This document shows positions 54,925 through 63,039 of a stretch of DNA of 64,000 bases, in pieces. The DNA comes from an uncultured Succinivibrio sp. GTDB taxonomy: Bacteria > Pseudomonadota > Gammaproteobacteria > Enterobacterales > Succinivibrionaceae. The position numbers were made by a program, and so were the translations under genes. Below the pieces are notes generated by a model that made no database searches, was not told where the DNA came from, and worked only from the letters and a program-made list of their open reading frames with translations. Position 1 is the stretch's first letter, and every line of letters starts with the position of its first letter. The stretch lies in NCBI GenBank assembly GCA_900770725.1, contig CAAGLL010000030.1:1-64000 (forward strand). The letters run 5' to 3'.

Positions 54925-54952
54925 GGTTCCGCCAGGAAGGCGGAACCTTTTT
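54925..54952 (+). terminator. Terminator-like hairpin between lsrB and lsrF
   Basis: GGTTCCGCC (54925-54933) and GGCGGAACC (54939-54947) form a perfect 9-bp stem followed by five Ts, inside the lsr operon and just before the lsrF ribosome site. Partial termination would lower LsrF relative to LsrB. Confidence 0.75.
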
Positions 54953-54964
54953 GGAGGAAATAAA

Positions 54965-55852
54965 ATGGCTGATCTAGAAGGCCTCAAAGTTGCCCATGAC
55001 TACCATACCGACGTGCCCTTTGCCAACAACAAGGGGTTCTACGTCAAAGGCGCCAACTCCCTTGACTGGGGCATGAAGAAGCACCTTGCAAACATCTTCA
55101 GGCCGTCCAGCGGCAACACTGTGATGTTCGCATTCGACCACGGGTACTTCATGGGGTCCGTATCGGGCCTTGAGCGCCTGGATCTGCTGCTGCCCAAGCT
55201 CATGCCGTACATCGACGTCCTGATGTGCACCAGGGGCGCGCTGCGCACCTGCATCGATCCGGCCTGCCGCAAGCCGGTTGCGCTGCGCGCTACCTCAGGC
55301 TCTTCCATGGTCCAGGACGATCTCTCCCACGAGATCCTCGCCGTGGACGCCGAGGAGGCCGTGAGGCTCAACGCCGACTGCCTGGCCATCCAGACCTTCA
55401 TCGGCGGCGACGGCCAGCTGAGCTCGCTTGACAACCTCGAGAAGGCCGTCAACATCGGCCAGCGCTACTCGATCCCCATCCTGGGCGTCGTCGCGGTCGG
55501 CAAGCAGATGGAGCGCACCCCCAAGTTCTTCAAGCTGGCCACCAGGATGCTGGCTGAGCTGGGCGCCAACCTGGTCAAGACCTATTACTGCGAGGATTTC
55601 GACGAAGTCGTCGCCGCCTGCCCGGTGCCGATCGTCGTTGCCGGCGGCAAGAAGCTGCCTGAGAAGGACGCGCTCAAGCTCGCCTACGACTCGATCTCCC
55701 ATGGCGCGCACGGCGTCGACATGGGCCGCAACATCTTCCAGAGCCTGCACAGCGTCGAGATGTGCAAGGCCGTCAACAAGATCGTCCACTCCGGCTTTAC
55801 TGACAAGGAAGCCTATGAGTTCTACGAGGATCTCGTAAACAAGAAAGCCTGA
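54965..55852 (+). CDS. lsrF: LsrF, phospho-AI-2-derived thiolase/aldolase
   Basis: A 295-residue class I aldolase-fold enzyme. It aligns with E. coli LsrF, which transfers acetyl from 3-hydroxy-5-phosphonooxypentane-2,4-dione to CoA. Conserved segments are LDWGMKK, FAFDHGYFMG, VLMCTRGALR, and the catalytic Lys of LVKTYY, then VAGGKKLPEK and GVDMGRNIFQ. TTGGAGG precedes ATG 54965, right behind the hairpin. It is the last gene of lsrACDBF; no LsrG gene follows. Confidence 0.93.
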   Translation: MADLEGLKVAHDYHTDVPFANNKGFYVKGANSLDWGMKKHLANIFRPSSGNTVMFAFDHGYFMGSVSGLERLDLLLPKLMPYIDVLMCTRGALRTCIDPACRKPVALRATSGSSMVQDDLSHEILAVDAEEAVRLNADCLAIQTFIGGDGQLSSLDNLEKAVNIGQRYSIPILGVVAVGKQMERTPKFFKLATRMLAELGANLVKTYYCEDFDEVVAACPVPIVVAGGKKLPEKDALKLAYDSISHGAHGVDMGRNIFQSLHSVEMCKAVNKIVHSGFTDKEAYEFYEDLVNKKA

Positions 55853-55893
55853 GCCCGCAATTGCCTTTGCGAATGTCTGAAACTTACCCTTAT

Positions 55894-55918
55894 GGCCCGC
55901 GCAAGCGGGTCTTTTTTT
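55894..55918 (+). terminator. Terminator of the lsr operon
   Basis: GGCCCGC (55894-55900), loop GCAA, GCGGGTC (55905-55911, one G-U pair), then seven Ts. Confidence 0.9.
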
Positions 55919-56052
55919 AAATGGCGCGCGCAGGCGCGTTCACCATGCCTTCATTTGGGCAGGGCAGTTCCTACCGGTTTTATTGAATTTGCAGAAAGTT
56001 TGAGGCTTGTCAGGCGGGGGCCTTGTTGCAGATGCGGCACCGCTTTAAGCAC

Positions 56053-56097
56053 AAGCCCTCCCGCCAAGGTCCTGACGAGGCTTTGGCGGGAGGGCTT
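56053..56097 (-). terminator. Long hairpin, probable terminator of the LacI gene
   Basis: AAGCCCTCCCGCCAA (56053-56067) is perfectly complementary to 56083-56097, a 15-bp stem. On the minus strand it follows the LacI stop codon by about 65 bp and runs into TGTGCTTA. Nothing else is recognised between 55919 and 56161. Confidence 0.55.
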
Positions 56098-56161
56098 GGG
56101 AGGCCAGGTGCCAATTATGCGGCTAAGGGACTGTTTGGCAGCTTGAGGCGCAATCTCTCAC

Positions 56162-57163
56162 CTACCTGTCGATGAAGGTGACCTTCTCGATGAGCTGGAG
56201 CTTCTTGGGATCCTCGCCATCGATGAGCTTCAGGAGCCCCTGGGCGAGCTTGATCCCGACGTCCATGAAGTCCTGCCTGAGCCCCGGCACCGGAGGCACG
56301 AACTGGCTTGCCAGCGCGCAGGTCTCAAGGCAGATGATCTTGACGTCCTTTCCAACCACCAGGCCATTGTCGGTGGCGCCGGCGATGAAGCCCATCGCCG
56401 AGAGGGCCGAGCCGCAGAACAGCCCGTCAGGGTAGTCCTTCTCGGCGAAGATCTTGCGGGCGAAGGCGCGGTAGTCGTTGGCGTAGGAGTCGTAGATGAG
56501 GCATTCGTCGCTGAAGGGGAAGCCGAACTCCATGGCAGCGCGCTTGACCCCGTAGTACTTGTGCCACACGTAGGTGTAGTCCTTGACCGCGGTGACCATG
56601 CGGATGCGCTTGCATCCCTGCTTGTAGAGGTACTCGACGGCGCGGAAGCCGGCATCGTAGTTGTCGATGTCGACGAAGGCGTGGTCGACCGACATCTCGG
56701 TCTGGCCGAACGAGATGAACGGGAAGTGGCGCTCGTGGAGGTAGGTTACGCGCGGATCGTTGGGCTTGGTGTTGTTGAAGATGATCCCGCCTGCGAGGTT
56801 CGACTCGACCACGTACTTGATGGGCTCGAGCGGATCCTGCGAGGCCTCGATGGGAACCACCGACATGTGGTAGGGGGTGTTCTCAAGGCCCTGGGTCACG
56901 CCGGAGAGCAGCGAGAGCGAGCCGATGTCGCCCACGATGTCGGTCTTCTTCATCATCGGGATGACGCAGCATATGTTGTAGTTGCGCCCGGTGCGCAGAC
57001 CCAGGCCCTGGAGGTTGGGGGCGTAGCCTAACTTGCGCGCCGCCTCCCTCACCTTTTCCTTGGTGGGTTCCTTGACGTCGTCGCCGTTTTTCAGCGCCCT
57101 TGAAACAGTTGTTACCGAAAGTCCCGTGTATTCGGCAATCGTCTTGAGTGTCGTATGAGCCAT
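56162..57163 (-). CDS. LacI-family regulator of the mannoside genes
   Basis: A 333-residue LacI-type repressor. The N-terminal helix-turn-helix reads TLKTIAEYTGLSVTTVSRALKNG and the hinge and sugar-binding core follow. The start at 57163 has AGGAG upstream on the minus strand; a longer frame from 57196 is less likely. It is divergent from the phosphomannomutase gene, whose leader carries a perfect GTAACGTTAC palindrome. The same palindrome occurs near 15.4, 15.6, 61.5 and 61.6 kb, so this protein is the best candidate for their common regulator. Confidence 0.92.
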   Translation of the reverse strand: MAHTTLKTIAEYTGLSVTTVSRALKNGDDVKEPTKEKVREAARKLGYAPNLQGLGLRTGRNYNICCVIPMMKKTDIVGDIGSLSLLSGVTQGLENTPYHMSVVPIEASQDPLEPIKYVVESNLAGGIIFNNTKPNDPRVTYLHERHFPFISFGQTEMSVDHAFVDIDNYDAGFRAVEYLYKQGCKRIRMVTAVKDYTYVWHKYYGVKRAAMEFGFPFSDECLIYDSYANDYRAFARKIFAEKDYPDGLFCGSALSAMGFIAGATDNGLVVGKDVKIICLETCALASQFVPPVPGLRQDFMDVGIKLAQGLLKLIDGEDPKKLQLIEKVTFIDR

Positions 57164-57555
57164 TGGAGGAGACTCCTGATCCGTTCTGCTTTTCACTTAT
57201 TCTTGTTATGCCTGAAATTTTTCGTTTGAAAAATTAGAGGAAAATTAGCAGTTGCTATATTTTGCGTTAAAAATGCGTCATATGCGCCATTTTTGCCCCA
57301 AAATCCAATGCGTTGGACACGCAAAATCGCAAAAAATGAATGGAATCGCATTATTTACGATTATACCAAAACGATCGCATTTTAGTTTCTTGTGCACCAT
57401 GACTGATTACTTTTCCGTATGGCAGATAGGTCAAGCAAGCGGTCGCTTTTGATATTTGATCCCGATCACACAATAACGATATTTTTAGATAAACATTGCA
57501 AACACAAAGCGGTGTTCCTAAAATGGTAACGTTACGATTTTAGAGGAGCGACACA
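57164..57555. other. Divergent promoter region, LacI gene and phosphomannomutase
   Basis: 392 bases of strongly AT-rich DNA without a supported gene. It contains the operator at 57521-57540 and many A/T runs; no consensus sigma-70 pair is clear. Confidence 0.5.
57521..57540. promoter_or_regulatory. Putative LacI operator before phosphomannomutase
   Basis: AAATGGTAACGTTACGATTT contains a perfect 10-bp palindrome GTAACGTTAC with the central CG typical of LacI operators. It lies 16 bp before the start codon, ahead of the ribosome site, where a bound repressor would block transcription. Confidence 0.75.
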
Positions 57556-58926
57556 ATGCCAAAATATGGAGTCAGCGCCTTCAAGGCCTACGACATCCGC
57601 GGCGTGGTTCCCGATGAACTCGACGCTGCCATCGCCTACCGGATCGGCCGGGCGTTCGCGCAATACGTGAAGGCTGGCAGGGTGGTAGTCGGCCACGACA
57701 TCAGGCTCTCGTCCCCGGAGCTTTCCGAGGCGGTAATGCGCGGCCTTGCCGAAGGCGGCGTTTCCGATGTCGTCGACATCGGGATGTGCGGCACCGAGAT
57801 GATCTACTTCGCGACCCCGCACTTCGACGCCGACGGCGGCATCATGATCACCGCCTCGCACAACCCCAAGCAGTACAACGGCATGAAGTTCGTCCGCCGC
57901 GGCAGCGTGCCCATCAGCGGCGACACCGGCCTCAACGACATCCGCGATCTGGTCGCCGCGGCCGACTTCGCCGAAGCCTCCGACAAGGATGCCTGGAAGT
58001 CCAAGGTCAGGCGCGAGGACGTGTACGCGGACTACGCCAAGCACATCGCCTCCTTCCTCGATCTCAAGTCGCTCAAGCCCCTGAGGATCGTATGCAACGC
58101 CGGCAACGGCATCGGCGGCAGGATGGCCGAGGCCATCGCCAAGTACCTCCCGTTCGACCTCGTGAAGCTCAACTTCACGCCCGACGGGAACTTCCCAAAC
58201 GGCGTGCCCAACCCGCTTCTGCCTGAGAACCGCGACGCCACCTCCAAGGCCGTGGTCGAGAGCCACGCCGATCTGGGCGTGGCCTGGGACGGCGACTCCG
58301 ACCGCTGCTTCCTCTTTGACGAGAAGGGCAGCTTTGCCGAGGGCTACTACATCGTCGGCCTGCTTGCCAAGGCTTTCCTCTCCCGCGACAGCCACGCGAG
58401 GATCATCCACGATCCGCGCCTGACCTGGAACACCATCGAGATAGTGAAGTCCATGGGCGGCACGCCGATCATGTCCAAGACCGGGCATGCCTTCATCAAG
58501 GAGCGCATGCGCCGCGAGGACGCGGTCTACGGCGGCGAGATGTCTGCCCACCACTACTTCCGCGACTTCTTCTACTGCGACTCCGGCATGCTGCCGTGGC
58601 TGCTCGTGGCCGAGCAGATCTGCCAGAGCGGCAAGACGCTCTCCTCGATGCTCGAGGAGTCAGAGCGCCGCTACCCGGTCTCAGGGGAGATCAACTCGAA
58701 GGTCAAGGACGCCGCCGCGGTGCTCCGCAAGGTCGAGGACGCCTACAAGGGCAAGGCCCTGAGCGTCGACCACACCGACGGCGTGAGCATGGACATGGGC
58801 GCGTGGCGCTTCAACGTGCGCATGTCGAACACCGAGCCTGTCGTGAGGCTCAACGTCGAGTCCAAGGGCGACAAGGCCCTCACCGACGAGAAGACGAAAG
58901 AGCTGCTCGCCCTCATCAGGCAGTGA
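57556..58926 (+). CDS. manB: Phosphomannomutase (ManB/CpsG type)
   Basis: A 456-residue alpha-D-phosphohexomutase. The phosphoserine is Ser101 in ITASHNPKQYNG; the metal loop is DGDSDR; the sugar loop GGEMSAHHYFRDF is the form found in phosphomannomutases; and the phosphate site is RMSNTEP. It interconverts mannose-1-phosphate and mannose-6-phosphate. As the first gene before two GH130 phosphorylases, it should process the mannose-1-phosphate they release. GAGGAGC precedes ATG 57556. Confidence 0.93.
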   Translation: MPKYGVSAFKAYDIRGVVPDELDAAIAYRIGRAFAQYVKAGRVVVGHDIRLSSPELSEAVMRGLAEGGVSDVVDIGMCGTEMIYFATPHFDADGGIMITASHNPKQYNGMKFVRRGSVPISGDTGLNDIRDLVAAADFAEASDKDAWKSKVRREDVYADYAKHIASFLDLKSLKPLRIVCNAGNGIGGRMAEAIAKYLPFDLVKLNFTPDGNFPNGVPNPLLPENRDATSKAVVESHADLGVAWDGDSDRCFLFDEKGSFAEGYYIVGLLAKAFLSRDSHARIIHDPRLTWNTIEIVKSMGGTPIMSKTGHAFIKERMRREDAVYGGEMSAHHYFRDFFYCDSGMLPWLLVAEQICQSGKTLSSMLEESERRYPVSGEINSKVKDAAAVLRKVEDAYKGKALSVDHTDGVSMDMGAWRFNVRMSNTEPVVRLNVESKGDKALTDEKTKELLALIRQ

Positions 58927-58963
58927 GCACGGCCAAAGGATTTCTGAAAAGAAGGATCAGCAT

Positions 58964-59956
58964 ATGTCAATCAAGATTGTGGGCAGCGCACTCCCGAACC
59001 TGCCGTGGCAGGACCGCCCTGAAGGCTGCGACAGCGTTGTCTGGCGCTACTCTGAAAACCCGATCGTCCCCTGGAATCCGTTCAAGGCCGCCGCGCGCGT
59101 GTTCAACTCCGCCGTGGTGCCCTGGAACGACGGCTTCATCGGCGTCTTCCGCTGCGACTACAAGAACGGCCGCCCGCACCTGCACGTCGGCCATTCCAAG
59201 GACGGCATCCACTGGAAGTTCGACGAGCAGATGATCGACTGGCGCGATGAGCAGGGCAATCCGGCCCAGCCTTCCTACGCCTATGATCCGCGCGTGGTCT
59301 GGGTCGAGGACCGCTACGTCATCACCTGGTGCACCGACTACTTCGGGGCGACGCTGGGGATGGGCTACACCCGCGACTTCAAGACCTTCATAAGGCTTGA
59401 GAACGCCTTCGTGCCGTTCAACCGCAACGGCGTGGTCTTCCCCCGCAAGATCGACGGCGAGTACGTGATGCTCAACCGCCCGTCCGACTCGGCCCACACC
59501 CCGTTTGGCGACATCTTCCTGTCGAGGTCTAAGGATCTCGTCTACTGGGGCAAGCACCGCCACGTCATGGGCAAGGGCGGCCAGGGCTGGTGGCAGGGCA
59601 CCAAGATCGGCGCCGGCCCCGCTCCCATCGAGACCTCCGAGGGCTGGCTGCTCTTCTACCACGGCGTCTCCGGCACCTGCAACGGCTTCGTCTACAGCTT
59701 CGGCGCGGCCCTGCTCGACCTTGAGGATCCGTCCAAGGTCCTCTACCGCGGCCGCGACTACCTGCTCACTCCCGAGGAGGATTACGAGACCCGCGGCTTC
59801 GTCCCGAACGTCTGCTTCCCGTGCGCAACCCTGGTCGACGCGCCCACTGGCAGGATCGCCGTCTACTACGGCGCCGCGGACACCTACGTCGCGCTGGCCT
59901 TCTGCAAGGCCGACGAGGTCATAGCCGAGATCAAGGCCAACAACGAGAACTTCTAA
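58964..59956 (+). CDS. GH130 beta-mannoside phosphorylase (subfamily 2-like)
   Basis: A 330-residue five-bladed beta-propeller phosphorylase. The catalytic Asp108 is in [13 protein letters not shown], and the phosphate-binding basic residues are likely in [11 protein letters not shown] and the later segment with HGVSG. The size and motifs fit GH130_2 enzymes such as beta-1,4-mannooligosaccharide phosphorylase, which release alpha-mannose-1-phosphate from the non-reducing end. No signal peptide is seen. It lies 37 bp after phosphomannomutase and 41 bp before a second GH130 gene. Beta-mannosyl-GlcNAc as substrate is also possible. Confidence 0.88.
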   Translation: MSIKIVGSALPNLPWQDRPEGCDSVVWRYSENPIVPWNPFKAAARVFNSAVVPWNDGFIGVFRCDYKNGRPHLHVGHSKDGIHWKFDEQMIDWRDEQGNPAQPSYAYDPRVVWVEDRYVITWCTDYFGATLGMGYTRDFKTFIRLENAFVPFNRNGVVFPRKIDGEYVMLNRPSDSAHTPFGDIFLSRSKDLVYWGKHRHVMGKGGQGWWQGTKIGAGPAPIETSEGWLLFYHGVSGTCNGFVYSFGAALLDLEDPSKVLYRGRDYLLTPEEDYETRGFVPNVCFPCATLVDAPTGRIAVYYGAADTYVALAFCKADEVIAEIKANNENF

Positions 59957-59965
59957 CCAATGGAG

Positions 59966-59985
59966 GCGGGGCGGCAGCGCCCCGC
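59966..59985 (+). other. Intercistronic hairpin between the two GH130 genes
   Basis: GCGGGGCG (59966-59973) and CGCCCCGC (59978-59985) form a perfect stem with a GCAG loop, in front of the next start codon. No U-tract is present. Confidence 0.5.
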
Positions 59986-59997
59986 GCAAAAGAAAGA

Positions 59998-61176
59998 ATG
60001 GCAGATTTTGAAAAGAGGCTTGAGGCCCTGCGCGAGCAGTTCAAGCGCGACACCGAGTACAAGAACCGCAAGGTCAAGCCCGGCAACGGGATCTTCTACC
60101 GCTACGAGCGCCCGGTGCTCACGGCGGACTTCGCCCCCATAGAGTGGCGCTACGATCTGAACCCCAAGACCAACCCCTTCCTCGAGGAGCGCCTTGGCAT
60201 CAACGCGGTCTTAAACCCCGGCGCCATCTTCATGGACGGCAAGTTCTACCTTGTCGCCCGCGTCGAGGGCTGCGATCGCAAGTCGTTCTTCGCGGTGGCC
60301 GAGTCCAAGACCGGCATCGACGGCTTCAAGTTCTGGGACGAGCCCTGCGTGATCCCCGAGACCGACGATCCGGAGACCAACGTCTACGACATGCGCCTGA
60401 CGAAGCACGAGGACGGCTGGATCTACGGCCTCTTCTGCGCCGAGCGCAAGGATTCGGCGGCCAAGAAGGGCGACGAGTCCTCGGCTGTCGCGCAGTGCGG
60501 CATTGTGCGCACCCATGATCTCAAGACCTGGGAGAGGCTCCCCGATCTCAAGACCAAGGCCGCCCAGCAGCGCAACGTCGTGCTCCATCCGGAGTTCATC
60601 AACGGCAAGTACGCCTTCTACACCCGCCCGCAGGACAGCTTCATCGAGGCCGGCACCGGCGGCGGCATAGGCATGGGCTTGTGCGACTCGATGGAGAAGC
60701 CGGTGCTCGACAAGGAAGTCCTGATCGATCCCAAGCGCTACCACACCATCAAGGAGAACAAGAACGGCATGGGCTGCGTGCCCATCAAGACCTCCGATGG
60801 CTGGCTCAACATCGCCCACGGCGTGCGCAACACCGCGGCAGGCCTCCGCTATGTCCTCTACGTGTTCATGACCTCGCTTAAGGATCCGACCAAGGTCACC
60901 CACCGTCCCAGCGGCTACTTCCTCGCCCCCCAGGGCGACGAGCGCGTCGGCGACGTCTCCAATGTCGTGTTCTCAAACGGCGCCGTGGCAACCGACGACG
61001 GCAAGGTCTTCATCTACTACGCCTCCTCCGACACCCGCTGCCATGTGCTCACCTCGACCATCGACCAGCTCGTCGACTACGCGGTGAACACCCCCGAGGA
61101 TCCGCACACCTCGCACGAGTGCGTGCAGCAGCGCCTGAAGCTCATACGCCAAAACGCCAAGTTCCTAGGCAAGTAG
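59998..61176 (+). CDS. GH130 4-O-beta-mannosyl-D-glucose phosphorylase (subfamily 1-like)
   Basis: A 392-residue GH130 phosphorylase. Asp131 lies in [17 protein letters not shown], at the same number as the catalytic Asp of Bacteroides fragilis mannosylglucose phosphorylase. Both N- and C-terminal extensions typical of subfamily 1 are present. It would cleave mannosylglucose with phosphate into mannose-1-phosphate and glucose, the step after the epimerase encoded at 18.2 kb. ATG 59998 follows an A-rich AAGAAAG leader. The gene is followed by a strong terminator. Confidence 0.92.
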   Translation: MADFEKRLEALREQFKRDTEYKNRKVKPGNGIFYRYERPVLTADFAPIEWRYDLNPKTNPFLEERLGINAVLNPGAIFMDGKFYLVARVEGCDRKSFFAVAESKTGIDGFKFWDEPCVIPETDDPETNVYDMRLTKHEDGWIYGLFCAERKDSAAKKGDESSAVAQCGIVRTHDLKTWERLPDLKTKAAQQRNVVLHPEFINGKYAFYTRPQDSFIEAGTGGGIGMGLCDSMEKPVLDKEVLIDPKRYHTIKENKNGMGCVPIKTSDGWLNIAHGVRNTAAGLRYVLYVFMTSLKDPTKVTHRPSGYFLAPQGDERVGDVSNVVFSNGAVATDDGKVFIYYASSDTRCHVLTSTIDQLVDYAVNTPEDPHTSHECVQQRLKLIRQNAKFLGK

Positions 61177-61216
61177 CATTGTCCAAGTAAGTTTCCTTTG
61201 TTTGTTTGCTTGTTCT

Positions 61217-61241
61217 AGCGGCCTTCGGGCCGCTTTTATTT
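61217..61241 (+). terminator. Terminator after the GH130 genes
   Basis: AGCGGCC (61217-61223), UUCG-type loop, GGCCGCT (61228-61234), then TTTTATT. Confidence 0.9.
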
Positions 61242-61457
61242 GATCGCCGCCCCAAGGCAGGTGCCTTCGGGGGGGTGGCCATTCATCCTCATCGCCGCAT
61301 GGCCTTGCTGGCGATGTATTGAAAACGTTGCGATCTGGTTTTGTGTGAAACTGATTCCTGGTTTGCCCGGACAACTCACTGATTAAGCCCGATCAAATTG
61401 CTGCATCAATGCAGCTCTTGTTCCAGCTCATGGAATGTTCTTCAGGCTTTTTTAGCA

Positions 61458-61479
61458 AATAATCGTAACGATACGATAA
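61458..61479. promoter_or_regulatory. Putative LacI operator, distal manA site
   Basis: ATCGTA and TACGAT flank ACGA in perfect inverted repeat, and GTAACG matches the left half of the other sites. Confidence 0.5.
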
Positions 61480-61559
61480 TTTCAATCTATACTTGAAACA
61501 GGAACAGGGCACAGCGTGCAGAAACACGCAAGGGCAGGGCGTCCCCTGCCTGTGCCTAA

Positions 61560-61580
61560 AAATCGCAACGTTACCATTTT
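61560..61580. promoter_or_regulatory. Putative LacI operator, proximal manA site
   Basis: AAATCGCAACGTTACCATTT is the reverse complement of the site at 57521-57540 with one change (A to G). It lies about 65 bp before manA. Confidence 0.7.
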
Positions 61581-61642
61581 CTAATGGAGCCTTGGAGACG
61601 GCCTAGGCCGTCCCCCGGGTGCCTCCAGATGGAGCTGCCACA

Positions 61643-62818
61643 ATGATAAACATTTCAGGAAACCTCAAACACTACGCCTGGGGCGGGTACTCGTTCCTGC
61701 CCATGATCCTGGGGCTCAAGCCCGACGGGCAGCCCTGCTCGGAGCTGTGGTTCGGCGACCACCCCGCGGGCCCCTCGACGCTCGTCGACGGCTCCCCGCT
61801 TTCAGACTGGATCTCGCAGGATCCCGTGCAGCGCCTGGGCAGGGCCTCGGTGTCACGCTTCGGGCCGCGCCTGCCCTTCCTCCTCAAGATCCTCGATGTC
61901 AGGGCGCCGCTCTCTATCCAGGTGCACCCGAACCTCGAGCAGGCCAGGGCCGGCTACAAGCGCGAGAAGGAGCAGGGCACCCCTGCGGCGCTTCGCAGCT
62001 ACAAGGACGACAACCACAAGCCCGAGCTCATGCTCGCGCTCTCGGACTTCTTCATGCTGCACGGCTTTGCAAAAGAGGAGGAGGCCATAGCCCAGCTCTC
62101 GCGCTTTGAAAGCTTGAAGGGCCTTGCCTCCTTCTACGAGCAGCACGGGCTCAAGGAGTTCGTGAAGGAGATCTTCTCGATGGACAAGGCGCAGTTCCCA
62201 GCGCTCTTCGATCCGATCGCCAAAAACTGCGAGGGCAGGTACAAGTCCGGCGCCATCTCCAAGCGTGATCCGCTCTTCTGGTTCATGCGCGCCGCGGCCG
62301 CCAACAAGGAGAACGGGCTTCCCTACGACGCGGGCCTCCTCATGATCCTCATCATGAACCTCATGTACGTTCCCGCAGGCGGCGTGGCCTTCCAAGGTGC
62401 CGGCGTGCCGCACGCCTACCTCGAGGGCTTCAACATCGAGCTCATGGCCAACTCGGACAACGTGGTGCGCGGCGGCCTCACCCCCAAGCACGTGGACGTG
62501 AAGGAACTGCTTGCGATCACCGTGTTTGAAAGTCAGTCGCCAAAGCTCATCGCGCCAGTGAAGCAAGAGGGCGCCCTCGAGTACCAGGTGCCGGTGCCGG
62601 ACTTCAGGCTGCGCGAGTACCGCTTGAGGCAGGGCGAGCAGATCATGGCCCCGGCCGCGGAGAACGCCTGCATCTGGATGCTCTACTCAGGCGAGGTGGC
62701 AACCGGAGCGGACGGCTACCACGGCGGGGTCTGCGCGTTCTACCAGAGGCCAGGGGAGATCTGCGAGATCACGACGACCACCGACGCGCGGATCTTCAGG
62801 GCAAGCTGCGCCTGCTGA
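61643..62818 (+). CDS. manA: Mannose-6-phosphate isomerase, class I
   Basis: A 391-residue type I phosphomannose isomerase, a zinc cupin converting mannose-6-phosphate to fructose-6-phosphate. The zinc ligands are seen in IQVHPN, the Glu of KPELMLAL and a His in GVPHAYL, with the active-site Arg in NVVRGGLTPKH. ATG 61643 follows GGAG. It has its own promoter region with two mannoside-type operators and so completes the beta-mannoside route into glycolysis. Confidence 0.94.
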   Translation: MINISGNLKHYAWGGYSFLPMILGLKPDGQPCSELWFGDHPAGPSTLVDGSPLSDWISQDPVQRLGRASVSRFGPRLPFLLKILDVRAPLSIQVHPNLEQARAGYKREKEQGTPAALRSYKDDNHKPELMLALSDFFMLHGFAKEEEAIAQLSRFESLKGLASFYEQHGLKEFVKEIFSMDKAQFPALFDPIAKNCEGRYKSGAISKRDPLFWFMRAAAANKENGLPYDAGLLMILIMNLMYVPAGGVAFQGAGVPHAYLEGFNIELMANSDNVVRGGLTPKHVDVKELLAITVFESQSPKLIAPVKQEGALEYQVPVPDFRLREYRLRQGEQIMAPAAENACIWMLYSGEVATGADGYHGGVCAFYQRPGEICEITTTTDARIFRASCAC

Positions 62819-62848
62819 GGCGCCAGCCCTTAATCCATTCCATTGCCA

Positions 62849-62874
62849 GCAAAGGCCACGCCAGGGGCCTTTGC
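62849..62874 (+). terminator. Probable terminator after manA
   Basis: GCAAAGGCC (62849-62857) and GGCCTTTGC (62866-62874) form a 9-bp stem with an 8-base loop; the following T content is low. Confidence 0.5.
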
Positions 62875-63039
62875 CGCCTTGAGCGTTCAGATATTCCCGC
62901 ACAATGGGCTGCGTCCCAACTCTGATGCAGCGCCCTTGCAAGGCGTCATCCTTCCTATTACTTTCATGCAAGGCGCTGCGCACAAGTCGCGGCGCATTCC
63001 ACCTTGAACCATCAATCAAATAGAAGACGGGAGCAGCAG

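Larger units (their letters stand above)
61242..61642. other. Promoter region upstream of manA
   Basis: No gene is seen. Besides the operators at 61458-61479 and 61560-61580, a partial match (ACGTTGCGAT) lies at 61317-61336. A 16-bp perfect palindrome GACGGCC-TA-GGCCGTC (61597-61612) sits in the leader just before the manA ribosome site and could fold in the mRNA. Confidence 0.5.
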
